Assembly (NCBI GenBank): GCA_020073665.1
Contig: JAIQEU010000016.1
Span: 1-64,000 of the forward strand
Origin: Terriglobia bacterium
GTDB taxonomy: Bacteria > Acidobacteriota > Terriglobia > Terriglobales > Acidobacteriaceae
Direction: 5' to 3'
Length of the DNA: 64,000 nt
Below, piece after piece: positions 17,636 through 25,959 of this stretch. The notes beneath the pieces are model-generated. The model was not told the DNA's origin, made no database searches, and worked only from the letters and a program-made list of their open reading frames with translations. A program made the translations under genes and the position numbers. Every line of letters begins with the position of its first letter. Within the stretch, counting starts at the first letter, position 1.

Positions 17636-18958
17636 TCAGTGGGCTAACACAGGGAGCTCCATTGTCCTGCCCAGTGGTTCATAGGGACAGGGTTTGCCTT
17701 CCAGATGATCTTCAAATTCCTTTCTGAACTTCTTCACAAAAGCCATGGTCGGCATCGCAGCTGCGTCGCCCAGCGGACAGAACGTCCGCCCCAGCATGTT
17801 CTCAGCCAAGTAATAGATGTTGTCGATGTCTTTCTTCAGTCCGGCGCCAGCATGAAAGCGCGCCAGCGTCTTCTTGAGCCAATCGGTACCTTCGCGGCAG
17901 GGGATGCACCAGCCGCAGCTTTCGTGTTGATAGAACTTGATGGTGCGCAGCGCGAACTTCACCATGCAGGTAGCGTCATCGAGCACCACCACGCCACCGG
18001 AGCCGAGCATGGATCCGGCCTTGGCCAGCGAGTCGAAATCCATACCTACGTCGACTTCATCGGCGGTAAGTACGGGCGTGCTTGCGCCTCCGGGGACCAC
18101 CGCTTTCAGCTTGCGGCCGTTAGGAATTCCACCGGCCACCTCGTAGATCATCTTCTTCAGGTTGTAGCCCATCGGCAGTTCGTAGACGCCGGGACGGCTC
18201 AGGTGCCCGCTCAGGCAGAACAGCCGCGTGCCGCCATTCTTCGGCGGGCCAAGGCCGGCATACCACTCAGCGCCGCCCATAATGATGTGCGGAACGTTGG
18301 CCAGGGTCTCGGCATTATTGATGATGGTGGGGCCTCCCCACAGCCCAACGACCGCAGGGAATGGTGGCCGGATGCGGGGGATGCCGCGCTTGCCTTCGAG
18401 CGATTCCATCAATGCGGACTCTTCACCCACTTCGTACGCACCTGCGCCCCCGTGCCAGTAGACGTCAAAGTCGTAACCACTGCCGAAGATGTTCTTGCCC
18501 AGAAATCCGCGGGCGTAGGCGTCGCGGATCGCCTTCTGCATGATCTCGGAAAGGTAGCGATACTCGCCCCGCACGTAGATGTACCCGACATGCGACCCCA
18601 CCGAGAGCCCGGCGATGACCACGCCTTCGATCACTGCGTGCGGGTCGTGCTCAAAAATCAGGCGGTCCTTGCAGGTTCCAGGCTCGCTCTCGTCCCCGTT
18701 GCAGAGCACGTACTTGGGTTTGGGTGACTGCTTGGGAACGAACGACCATTTCATCCCGGTGCTGAACCCCGCACCGCCGCGCCCCCGCAGACCTGAGTTC
18801 TTAACCTCGTTAATGATGGCGTCGGGTCCCATGGCCAGGGCCTTCTGTACGGCCTTGTAGCCGTCAAGCTCCAGGTAGCGGTCGAGGTTGGTCGCACCTT
18901 TGCCGAAGCGTTTGGAGACGACCTTTACCTCGTCGGGATGTGATACCAGGTCAGCCAT
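17636..18958 (-). CDS. nuoF: NADH-quinone oxidoreductase subunit F
   Basis: This 440-residue subunit binds NADH and FMN and begins electron transfer. The nucleotide site is seen as GLRGRGGAGFSTGMKWSF, and the FMN region as CNGDESEPGTCKDR. The 4Fe-4S ligands lie in ESCGWCIPCREGT and the later TFCPLGDAA. It works with NuoE and NuoG in the peripheral arm. Between it and nuoE lies an AT-rich palindromic repeat of about 66 bases. Confidence 0.97.
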   Translation of the reverse strand: MADLVSHPDEVKVVSKRFGKGATNLDRYLELDGYKAVQKALAMGPDAIINEVKNSGLRGRGGAGFSTGMKWSFVPKQSPKPKYVLCNGDESEPGTCKDRLIFEHDPHAVIEGVVIAGLSVGSHVGYIYVRGEYRYLSEIMQKAIRDAYARGFLGKNIFGSGYDFDVYWHGGAGAYEVGEESALMESLEGKRGIPRIRPPFPAVVGLWGGPTIINNAETLANVPHIIMGGAEWYAGLGPPKNGGTRLFCLSGHLSRPGVYELPMGYNLKKMIYEVAGGIPNGRKLKAVVPGGASTPVLTADEVDVGMDFDSLAKAGSMLGSGGVVVLDDATCMVKFALRTIKFYQHESCGWCIPCREGTDWLKKTLARFHAGAGLKKDIDNIYYLAENMLGRTFCPLGDAAAMPTMAFVKKFRKEFEDHLEGKPCPYEPLGRTMELPVLAH

Positions 18959-18960
18959 TT

Positions 18961-19026
18961 GAAATTTGTGATTTGTAATTTGTAATCGAGGGTTTCAATT
19001 GCAAATTACAAATCACCAATTACAAA
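18961..19026. repeat. TTTGTAATT palindromic repeat, copy 1 (nuoE-nuoF gap)
   Basis: This AT-rich element in a GC-rich operon has a perfect 15-base inverted repeat: GTGATTTGTAATTTG at 18968-18982 and its complement at 19002-19016, with a 19-base loop. Additional TTTGTAATT units flank it. It fills the whole gap between nuoE and nuoF. In the transcript it could form a stable hairpin that affects RNA decay or read-through. Confidence 0.8.
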
Positions 19027-19503
19027 TCACACTTTGCTCTTGTACCCGTCCAAAATCTTATCCATCTTCACTGTCGTCAGGTTCTCATGAAAGTCGTAGT
19101 TCACCTGCACCGCCGGCGCCCAGCTGCAGGCGCCGATGCATTCCACTTCCTCCAGCGAGAACAGGCCGTCCGCGGTAGTTCCTTTGTGGCCGATTCCCAG
19201 CTTCTTGCTGCAGTGCTCGAGCAGTTCTTCCCCACCTCGCAGCATGCAGGCGATGTTGGTGCAGACCTGCACGTTGTACTTGCCTCGGGGCTTGGTGGTC
19301 AGCATCGAGTAGTAGCTGATCACGTTGCGCACTTCGAGGTCGGTGAGGTCGAGGCGTCCGGCGATTTCGTGGATGATTTCGTCCGACAAGAAGCCGGCCT
19401 CGTCTTGAGCGTACAGAAGAGTCGGAACCAGCACCGAACGTTTGGTCGGATAATGCCCAAGCATTTCGGTGAAACGTTGCTCGAATTGTTCCGAGAAGCG
19501 CAT
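19027..19503 (-). CDS. nuoE: NADH-quinone oxidoreductase subunit E
   Basis: This 158-residue thioredoxin-like 2Fe-2S subunit begins MRFSEQFEQRFTEMLGHYPT. Cluster ligands are the two cysteines of CTNIAC and the two of CIGAC, in the order and spacing of the 24-kDa family. It partners NuoF in the NADH dehydrogenase module. It follows the inserted four-helix-bundle gene, with a TTTGTAATT repeat between them. Confidence 0.97.
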   Translation of the reverse strand: MRFSEQFEQRFTEMLGHYPTKRSVLVPTLLYAQDEAGFLSDEIIHEIAGRLDLTDLEVRNVISYYSMLTTKPRGKYNVQVCTNIACMLRGGEELLEHCSKKLGIGHKGTTADGLFSLEEVECIGACSWAPAVQVNYDFHENLTTVKMDKILDGYKSKV

Positions 19504-19540
19504 TTAATTTGTAATTGGCAATTTGTAATTTGTAATTGTC
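19504..19540. repeat. TTTGTAATT repeat, copy 2 (after the four-helix-bundle gene)
   Basis: Three spaced units of the form AATTTGTAATT lie here, between the stop of the four-helix-bundle gene and the start of nuoE. They are in the opposite orientation to the units at 19906-19931, so the inserted gene is bracketed by inverted copies. Confidence 0.75.
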
Positions 19541-19545
19541 GCTAC

Positions 19546-19899
19546 TCACTTGCGACCGCGAACCGATTGCCGTGTTGCCGTAAAGATCGCAGTCAATTCT
19601 TTCGATTCTTGCAGCAAATCCTTCAGCAATTCCTCCCGCACGATCTCACCATCGGCCAACATCTCCAGCCAGAATCCACTTTCATCCGCTTCTTCAACGA
19701 CTATTCCAATCCTTGCCGCGAACTCAGCTCGCGACCGGGCCCGACAAGACGCCCGATAGTTGGCTGCCACCGAAGTGCCGCATCGCAACAGTTGTTTGCC
19801 CAATACCTGCGCGTCAGGTGTTTTGGGTAATGCACGATACAGCTTCACTATCCGCAATGCAAAAGACTTCGTTCGGCCGCGCAACTCATCCGGCGTCAT
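19546..19899 (-). CDS. Four-helix-bundle protein (S23/IVS-like family) inserted in the nuo operon
   Basis: This 117-residue protein begins MTPDELRGRTKSFALRIVKL at the ATG at 19899. It shows the family pattern: a first helix with ALRIVKLYRALPKT, then LGKQLLRCGTSVAANYRA, then ARIGIVVEEADESGFWLEML. This is the family (TIGR02436-like) found in 23S rRNA intervening sequences and related to Avd of diversity-generating retroelements. Members are small, often pentameric and nucleic-acid associated, with few known roles. Here it stands between nuoD and nuoE, bracketed by inverted AATTTGTAATT repeats, which suggests insertion into the operon. No reverse transcriptase or rRNA gene is nearby. Confidence 0.85.
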   Translation of the reverse strand: MTPDELRGRTKSFALRIVKLYRALPKTPDAQVLGKQLLRCGTSVAANYRASCRARSRAEFAARIGIVVEEADESGFWLEMLADGEIVREELLKDLLQESKELTAIFTATRQSVRGRK

Positions 19900-19905
19900 A
19901 GACTT

Positions 19906-19931
19906 CAATTACAAATTTCAAATTACAAATT
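19906..19931. repeat. TTTGTAATT repeat, copy 3 (before the four-helix-bundle gene)
   Basis: Two AATTACAAATT units lie between the nuoD stop and the start of the four-helix-bundle gene. They are the reverse complement of the units at 19504-19540, forming an inverted bracket around the gene. Confidence 0.75.
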
Positions 19932-19933
19932 CC

Positions 19934-21139
19934 CTACCGGTCAATCTCTCCCAGCACAATGTCAATCGAGCCGATCGCGGCTACCACGTCGGCGATCAGA
20001 CGGCCTTCGCACATGGCGGGCAGCAGTTGCAGGTTGGCCAGGCAGGCGGACCGCATGTGGACCCGGTAGGGCTTGGCGGTTCCGTCGCTGACCACGTAGT
20101 AGCCCATCTCGCCGCGCGGCGACTCTACCGCCTGGTAAACCTCGCCTTCGGGCACCGCAAAGCCCTCGGTGATGATCTTAAAGTGATAGATGAGGGCTTC
20201 CATCTGGGTCTTCATCTTCTCGCGATCGGGCAGAACAACCTTGGGCGCGTCGGCCTTGATCGGACCTTCTGGCATGCCGTCGAGCGCCTGCTGCACGATG
20301 GCGTTCGATTCGCGCAGCTCCTGCACCCGGCACAGGTACCGGGCGAACACGTCGCCATCCTGAGAAACCGGCACCTTGAACTTGAAATTCTCGTATCCGG
20401 AATACGGCATGTCGCGGCGCAGGTCGATGTCAACGCCACTGCCCCGAAGAGTCGGGCCGCTGGCGCCGAGCGCAATCGCGTCTTCGGCCGTAATCCGGGC
20501 CACTCCCTTGGTGCGCATCATCCAGATGGGGTTCCCGGTAAGCAGGTTCTCGTACTCGTCGACTTTGGAAGGGAAGCGAGCGATAAAATCGCGCACTCGA
20601 TCGAAGAATCCCAGCGGCGGCTCCAGCGCTAGCCCGCCTATGCGGAAGTAGGAAGTCATCATGCGCTGGCCGCTGACCATTTCAAACAGCCGCAGGATGT
20701 CCTCGCGCTCGCGGAAACAATAAAGGAAGACCGACATGGCGCCGATGTCGAGCGCGTGCGTGCCCAGCCAGACCAGGTGCGAGTTGATGCGGGTCAGTTC
20801 GTTCATCAGCACCCGCATCCACTGCGCCTTGGGGGGAATTTCCAGGCCCAGCAGTTTCTCCACCGCCAGCACGTAGCAGAGATTGTTGGTCAAAGGGCAG
20901 AGATAATCGATGCGATCGGTAAGCGGCACCACCTGCTGGTAGAACTTGGCTTCGCAAGTCTTCTCGATCCCGGTGTGCAGGTAACCGATATCGGGCATGA
21001 TCCGCACCACGTTCTCGCCGTCGATCTCGAGAATCACCCGCAGCACGCCATGGGTCGAGGGATGCTGCGGACCCATGTTCAGGATCATGGTGCGATCCTG
21101 GCCAACCTCGAGACTTGCAATCGGATTCAGGTGTCCCAT
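19934..21139 (-). CDS. nuoD: NADH-quinone oxidoreductase subunit D
   Basis: This 401-residue 49-kDa-type subunit lines the quinone site. The conserved N-terminal block LNMGPQHPSTHGVLRVILEI contains the key quinone-binding histidine, and RIDYLCPLTNNLCYVLAVEK follows. The C-terminus has the expected RVHMRSACLANLQLLPAMCE and ends DIVLGEIDR. NuoD normally contacts NuoB and NuoC. NuoC is the adjacent upstream gene, but nuoB is missing. Confidence 0.97.
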   Translation of the reverse strand: MGHLNPIASLEVGQDRTMILNMGPQHPSTHGVLRVILEIDGENVVRIMPDIGYLHTGIEKTCEAKFYQQVVPLTDRIDYLCPLTNNLCYVLAVEKLLGLEIPPKAQWMRVLMNELTRINSHLVWLGTHALDIGAMSVFLYCFREREDILRLFEMVSGQRMMTSYFRIGGLALEPPLGFFDRVRDFIARFPSKVDEYENLLTGNPIWMMRTKGVARITAEDAIALGASGPTLRGSGVDIDLRRDMPYSGYENFKFKVPVSQDGDVFARYLCRVQELRESNAIVQQALDGMPEGPIKADAPKVVLPDREKMKTQMEALIYHFKIITEGFAVPEGEVYQAVESPRGEMGYYVVSDGTAKPYRVHMRSACLANLQLLPAMCEGRLIADVVAAIGSIDIVLGEIDR

Positions 21140-21141
21140 GG

Positions 21142-21639
21142 CTAGCGATAGCCCTCCACGGGATAATCCTTGCGCAGGGGGTGGCCTTCCCAGTTTTCCG
21201 GCATCAGCAGGCGGCGCAGGTAGGGATGACCGTTGAAGCGAATCCCGAACAAGTCAAAGACCTCGCGTTCAAAGTAGTTTGCTGCCGGCCACAGCGGGGT
21301 GATGGATTCCAGCGCCGGACTGTCACCCGGTAGCCGGACCTTCAGCCGTACCCGCTCCTTGTTCGGGATGGACAGGAGATGGTAGACCACTTCGAATCGG
21401 GGTTCCTGCGGGTACCAGTCCACGCAGGTCACGTCGGAAAGGTAGTTGAAGGGGCAACCCGGATCCTCGCGGAGCAAAGCGCAAGCCTCGCGGATGGAGG
21501 AGCGATGGACGTAGACGGTCATCTCGTCCCGATCGAACTTCGCTCCCTCGACCGTGACCGAGTTGGAGGCCAGCAGCCGTGCGACCGCGGGATGGCCTTT
21601 CAGTTTGTCGAGATCAGTAACCGCGGGGACAAGCGGCAT
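21142..21639 (-). CDS. nuoC: NADH-quinone oxidoreductase subunit C
   Basis: This 165-residue 30-kDa-type subunit has the family signature YFEREVFDLFGIRFNGHPYL followed by LLMPENWEGHPLRKDYP. It is a separate protein, not a NuoCD fusion. Its start overlaps the nuoA stop on a TGATG junction. In almost all nuo operons nuoB lies between A and C, but here A runs directly into C, so the absence of nuoB is not an assembly gap. Confidence 0.97.
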   Translation of the reverse strand: MPLVPAVTDLDKLKGHPAVARLLASNSVTVEGAKFDRDEMTVYVHRSSIREACALLREDPGCPFNYLSDVTCVDWYPQEPRFEVVYHLLSIPNKERVRLKVRLPGDSPALESITPLWPAANYFEREVFDLFGIRFNGHPYLRRLLMPENWEGHPLRKDYPVEGYR

Positions 21640-22034
21640 CAGACCTCACCTCGTCTGGCCGAAGGGCCGCCCCATTCGAGCACGCCCTTTTTCCACACGT
21701 AGAAAAAGCCCACCAGGACGATGCCGATGTACACCAGCATCTCCCAGAAGCCGAACATCTTCAGCTCCCGCAGGATCACCGCCCAGGGATACAGGAACAC
21801 GGCCTCGACATCGAATATGATGAACAGCATGGCCACCAGGTAAAACTTCACGGAGAAGCGACCGCGGGCGTCGCCCACCGGCACCATGCCGCATTCATAA
21901 GGTGAGGATTTCGCCCGGGAGGGTCGGCGGTAGCCAAAAATCGAGGACAACAGCACGATGGCGCCGGCCAAAGCACCAGCCACAACGAAATGAAGCAATA
22001 ATGGCAGGTAACGAGCGAAGTAATTGTCCGGCAT
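21639..22034 (-). CDS. nuoA: NADH-quinone oxidoreductase subunit A
   Basis: This membrane subunit of 131 residues begins MPDNYFARYLPLLLHFVVAG and has three membrane helices. The diagnostic loop SSPYECGMVPVGDARGRFSV contains the conserved cysteine used in active/deactive studies of the mitochondrial homologue. The acidic FIIFDVEAVFLYPWAV of helix 2 is also present. It is the first gene of the operon, with a promoter about 45 bases upstream of the start. Confidence 0.96.
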   Translation of the reverse strand: MPDNYFARYLPLLLHFVVAGALAGAIVLLSSIFGYRRPSRAKSSPYECGMVPVGDARGRFSVKFYLVAMLFIIFDVEAVFLYPWAVILRELKMFGFWEMLVYIGIVLVGFFYVWKKGVLEWGGPSARRGEV

Positions 22035-22078
22035 AGGGGAGCTATATATAATTCGCGCCAGCAATGCTTAAACGTTCT

Positions 22079-22107
22079 AGATTAGATTTCGCTTGTGGTA
22101 GTGTCAA
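22079..22107 (-). promoter_or_regulatory. Sigma-70-type promoter of the nuo operon
   Basis: On the minus strand the -35 box TTGACA (22107-22102) and the -10 box TAATCT (22084-22079) are separated by exactly 17 bases. Transcription would begin near 22072, giving a leader of about 38 bases before nuoA. This is the only clear promoter seen for the 14-kb operon. Confidence 0.7.
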
Positions 22108-22167
22108 GCGACCACGCCGCGGTTTAACCAGCGTGCAACAATTCCACCCGTTCTTGAGCAGGATGGC

Positions 22168-22755
22168 ATGATCTTTGGCTTCAACACCGACGTGAAGCAC
22201 GACAGCACCGTTTACCATGTGCAGAGCGAGGCCCGTGAAAACGAGTTGCTGCTGCAGACCCAGGTATTCGTCCGCGGACGTTGCATCGGCAAGCGCGCCA
22301 CCCCTTATGCCGACAAGGTCAAGGAACCCAGCTTTACTGACCAGCAGAAAGAGCAGATCCTGCGCGACCAGCATCGCCTGGTGCTGGATTCGATTCGCGA
22401 CGGCAAGTTGGACGATGTCCTGGACAAACGCGACCCCGAAGTTCTGGCCGCCATCAAGGAACTGGACGTGCTGTGGCTGAACGCCGAGTCGGTACATAGC
22501 GATCGCAGCATCGTGATGCGGTTGCGGGTCACCGACGGCGGTTCGGGAGCGCAGGGGGCCAAGCTTACAGTGCGATTTGCGCGTCCCGACGCCGCGCCGT
22601 TCTACACCCAGGTGGTCACCGACACCGCCGGGAATGCGGAGATGAAGATCGAAATGGATGAATCCGGGCTGCCGGATTCGTCCATCCTGGTGCAGGCCGC
22701 CTACTCCGGCCGCACCGCCACCCGGAAGTTCCGCTTACGCAAGGTGGAAGCGTAG
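22168..22755 (+). CDS. Conserved hypothetical protein, 195 residues
   Basis: The protein begins [20 protein letters not shown] after an AGGA site. The first 55 residues form a beta-rich domain with [20 protein letters not shown]. The middle is helical ([20 protein letters not shown]), and the C-terminal 90 residues look like an immunoglobulin-type beta sandwich, with [20 protein letters not shown] resembling carboxypeptidase-regulatory domains. There is no signal peptide, so it is probably cytoplasmic. It starts divergently from the nuo operon and is followed 20 bases later by thiS. The function is unknown. Confidence 0.75.
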   Translation: MIFGFNTDVKHDSTVYHVQSEARENELLLQTQVFVRGRCIGKRATPYADKVKEPSFTDQQKEQILRDQHRLVLDSIRDGKLDDVLDKRDPEVLAAIKELDVLWLNAESVHSDRSIVMRLRVTDGGSGAQGAKLTVRFARPDAAPFYTQVVTDTAGNAEMKIEMDESGLPDSSILVQAAYSGRTATRKFRLRKVEA

Positions 22756-22775
22756 CTGCCGCGAATCTTGCCCGT

Positions 22776-22982
22776 ATGAAACTTCAGATCAATGGCGTGG
22801 AGCGCGAGTTCGCGGCAGCGCTGTCCCTAGCCTCGTTAATCGAACAGCTGGGCATGAAGCAGGATCGGGTCGCGGTTGAGTTGAATCGCAACATAGTTCC
22901 CCGTGAGCAGTGGGCGGAAACCGGCCTCGCCGAGGGAGATCAGCTGGAGATTGTGCACTTTGTCGGCGGAGGATCTTTGTAG
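22776..22982 (+). CDS. thiS: ThiS-like sulfur-carrier protein with a C-terminal extension
   Basis: This 68-residue ubiquitin-fold protein begins [11 protein letters not shown] and has [15 protein letters not shown] and [14 protein letters not shown]. ThiS carries sulfur as a C-terminal thiocarboxylate on a di-glycine for making the thiazole of thiamine. The usual end is GG or GGG, but here two more residues (Ser67, Leu68) follow, which would block adenylation unless they are trimmed. No thiG, thiF or thiH gene is adjacent, so it is an orphan. It may serve another thiocarboxylate-dependent pathway. Confidence 0.85.
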   Translation: MKLQINGVEREFAAALSLASLIEQLGMKQDRVAVELNRNIVPREQWAETGLAEGDQLEIVHFVGGGSL

Positions 22983-23061
22983 CGCCGGCGTCCCGCCGGC
23001 TGCCTCGGGGGGCCCCGCCCCCGGAACTTCCTTAGTTAACCTGCTGTGACCAAAAGTTTTA

Positions 23062-23089
23062 TTGACACCTACCTCATCACGCCTAAAAT
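23062..23089 (+). promoter_or_regulatory. Promoter of the MerR-family gene
   Basis: TTGACA (23062-23067) and TAAAAT (23084-23089) are separated by 16 bases. The -10 box touches the first arm of the palindrome at 23088-23125, so a repressor bound there should block polymerase. Confidence 0.7.
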
Positions 23090-23125
23090 GTTTCAAACAT
23101 TGGCCAAGCGGATTGTTTGAAACAT
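23088..23125. promoter_or_regulatory. Probable MerR operator: 12-base perfect inverted repeat
   Basis: ATGTTTCAAACA at 23088-23099 is repeated in exact inverse at 23114-23125, with a 14-base spacer. Each arm is itself nearly palindromic (TGTTTCAAACA). The pair spans the transcription start of the downstream MerR gene, which suggests autoregulation. Classic MerR operators lie inside a long 19-20 base spacer. Here the site overlaps the -10 box, so repression is more likely than DNA-twist activation. Confidence 0.65.
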
Positions 23126-23128
23126 TCC

Positions 23129-23596
23129 ATGCAGGAACGGTTCACATCCCGCGAAGTCGTAAGCATGACCGGCATCACCCCGCGCCAGCTGCAATGGTGG
23201 GATGAGCGCGGCATCGTGGTTCCCGCCCGGGAAGGGCACCGCCGGCTTTATTCGATGGAAGATCTGGCGGAGGTTGCAGTGATTTGCGAGCTGAGGGCGC
23301 GCGGCTTCTCGCTACAGCGAGTGCGCAAAGTTGTCCGCTTCCTGCAACGCGAGTTCAGTAAGCGCTTGGCGGAGACCGTGAGCGGCACTTCCGAGTACCA
23401 CTTGCTCACCGATGGCAAGACGCTTTACCTGGAAACCTCGGCGCAGCAGATTGTCGACATCCTGAAAAACGCCCGCCAGCCCATGCTGGCGGTTTGTCTC
23501 AGCGACACGGTGCGGCGGGTGCGCGCGGTGGTCCGCGGCCGCAAGAAGAGCAGCGCTTTCATACCTGCAGTGCGCAGGCGGAAACAGGCTTCATAA
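23129..23596 (+). CDS. MerR-family transcriptional regulator
   Basis: The N-terminal winged helix-turn-helix reads MQERFTSREVVSMTGITPRQ then LQWWDERGIVVPAREGHRRL, the hallmark of MerR proteins, followed by SMEDLAEVAVICELRARGFS. The C-terminal 70 residues are helical with few cysteines, so a metal sensor is unlikely. A TTG start four codons upstream would lie in the operator arm, so the ATG at 23129 is preferred. The very basic tail (RRVRAVVRGRKK) is unusual. The effector is unknown, and the gene probably represses itself through the palindrome ahead of it. Confidence 0.85.
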   Translation: MQERFTSREVVSMTGITPRQLQWWDERGIVVPAREGHRRLYSMEDLAEVAVICELRARGFSLQRVRKVVRFLQREFSKRLAETVSGTSEYHLLTDGKTLYLETSAQQIVDILKNARQPMLAVCLSDTVRRVRAVVRGRKKSSAFIPAVRRRKQAS

Positions 23597-23626
23597 GCAG
23601 GGAAGTTTAGCTCTACGGGAGGCGAG

Positions 23627-23890
23627 ATGGTCGGAGAACTGAGCGTCCTTAGCGAATGGATCCCGGAGCAGATGCTCCCCGGCACCATCTTTGTGCTGGA
23701 GAATGCGGGCAGCGTAGGGGAAAAAAATGATCCCTACTGGGCGGTGCTGTCCTGTCCGAACTGTGGCACCCTGGGCCTGATCACGCGCAAACAACTTGCC
23801 GGGCTGCTGCCGGTGATTTGCGGCTCCGATCAGTGTTCGGCGCAGTTCTTTATCAACGACAACGATGTCGTAATCCGCAAACCTTTCTGA
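23627..23890 (+). CDS. Small Cys-rich hypothetical protein, 87 residues
   Basis: The protein begins MVGELSVLSEWIPEQMLPGT after a GGAGGC-type site. It carries CPNC at residues 43-46 and a second pair Cys65 and Cys70 in VICGSDQCSAQFFI, a likely zinc-ribbon fold. It has no signal peptide. It lies 30 bases downstream of the merR gene on the same strand and may be co-transcribed with it. The function is unknown. Confidence 0.7.
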   Translation: MVGELSVLSEWIPEQMLPGTIFVLENAGSVGEKNDPYWAVLSCPNCGTLGLITRKQLAGLLPVICGSDQCSAQFFINDNDVVIRKPF

Positions 23891-23938
23891 CCTTCGGATG
23901 GGGGCGCGGCTGCCGCAGCGGGTATGCGCGCCTCCAGG

Positions 23939-25108
<1,170 letters not shown>

Positions 25109-25127
25109 GAGTGGATTGTAGCAAAGT

Positions 25128-25158
25128 AGTACCGAGTACCTCGGTGCCGAGTACCGAG
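25128..25158. repeat. AGTACCGAG tandem/hairpin repeat upstream of ribBA
   Basis: The stretch holds repeated AGTACCGAG and GAGTACC units that can also fold on themselves. It lies about 20 bases upstream of the ribBA start. A single related unit, AGTACCGAGTAGCGAG, covers the rhodanese stop codon at 63171-63186. Confidence 0.5.
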
Positions 25159-25191
25159 CAACGCGCCATAAGGGGAGTCCAGCCGCGCAAC

Positions 25192-25280
25192 AGCCGCGAA
25201 GCGGCGACAGAGTGAAGCCCACGGCGCCAGCCGTGGGTGGGCGTTCAATCCCGACCCAGCCCCAAAGGGGCGCAAGAGAC
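25192..25280. repeat. Three-stem intergenic element, copy 1
   Basis: The roughly 89-base element has three hairpins in a row: GCCGCgaaGCGGC, CCCACGGCgccaGCCGTGGG and GCCCCaaaGGGGC, ending CGCAAGAGAC. A second copy at 62059-62149 has the same stems but different loop sequences and the same orientation. It may be a REP-like mobile repeat or a structured RNA. Confidence 0.75.
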
Positions 25281-25303
25281 GACTTTAAGACATGCTCCGA
25301 GTT

Positions 25304-25906
25304 CTATTTCACCAATTCTCGCTCGGCGCCGCGGAACAATCCACGTAGCGCCCGTACCACCCAGCGCGCCAGGAGCACAATAATCCCGAGCAGCACGACC
25401 ACAATGCCCGCTGCCCAATAGGGGTGCCGGGTGGCAAACCAGGTCAGAAAAACGGCGACCGCATCCTCACCGAAACTCAGTGCGATGTTCGAAAAAGGCT
25501 CGGGAGACGGGGTGACCGCGGCGCGCACGGCGGTCTTTCCGCCGTGGGCGGCCAGGGCAATGGCCCCGCCCGCGGTTGCTGCCAAGACTTGTTCCCAGGG
25601 CGAGAGTGCTGCGGTAGCGTGGTACGCGATTAGGGAAGCCGCTGGGACGCGGATAAAGGTATGCAACGCATTCCAGATCAGGTCGAAGACCGGTATCTTG
25701 TCGGCGACAAACTCAATGGCGAACATCACCCCGCTGGCCGCAATCACGTACCAGTTCGCCATCACCTGCAACTCGGGAGGCAACGGCAGTAGCCCGGCAT
25801 GCGCCAGCAGACCAAGCGTCGCCAGGGTGGCATACAGGTTCAGTCCAGCGGCAAAGCTGATCGCTACCAGCAGCGCAACCAGTTCGTTGGTGGGGATGTG
25901 CGGCAT
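25304..25906 (-). CDS. DUF4126 integral membrane protein
   Basis: This 200-residue protein has about six hydrophobic segments. The N-terminus reads MPHIPTNELVALLVAISFAA, and the family pattern GLNLYATLATLGLLAHAG is followed by FAIEFVADKIPVFDLIWNAL. The C-terminus has GIVVVLLGIIVLLARWVV and a basic tail. DUF4126 proteins are conserved in acidobacteria and other groups without an assigned function. The ATG at 25906 is preferred over the TTG just before it. It is about 90 bases downstream of a minus-strand terminator, so it probably has its own promoter. Confidence 0.85.
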   Translation of the reverse strand: MPHIPTNELVALLVAISFAAGLNLYATLATLGLLAHAGLLPLPPELQVMANWYVIAASGVMFAIEFVADKIPVFDLIWNALHTFIRVPAASLIAYHATAALSPWEQVLAATAGGAIALAAHGGKTAVRAAVTPSPEPFSNIALSFGEDAVAVFLTWFATRHPYWAAGIVVVLLGIIVLLARWVVRALRGLFRGAERELVK

Positions 25907-25959
25907 CAAGAAAACCTGCCGAGCGGATTAGGCCAGCCCAGGATGTGAACAGCAAAAGC

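Noticed and set aside
17705-18727. A long plus-strand frame opposite nuoF
   Set aside because: No ribosome site and no family resemblance. It is a shadow of nuoF.
23117-23596. The MerR gene starting at a TTG at 23117
   Set aside because: That codon lies inside the operator arm. The ATG at 23129 gives the normal MerR N-terminus.
25109-25303. A possible FMN riboswitch ahead of ribBA
   Set aside because: The minus-strand leader has repeats and the three-stem element, but none of the conserved RFN-element sequence blocks.
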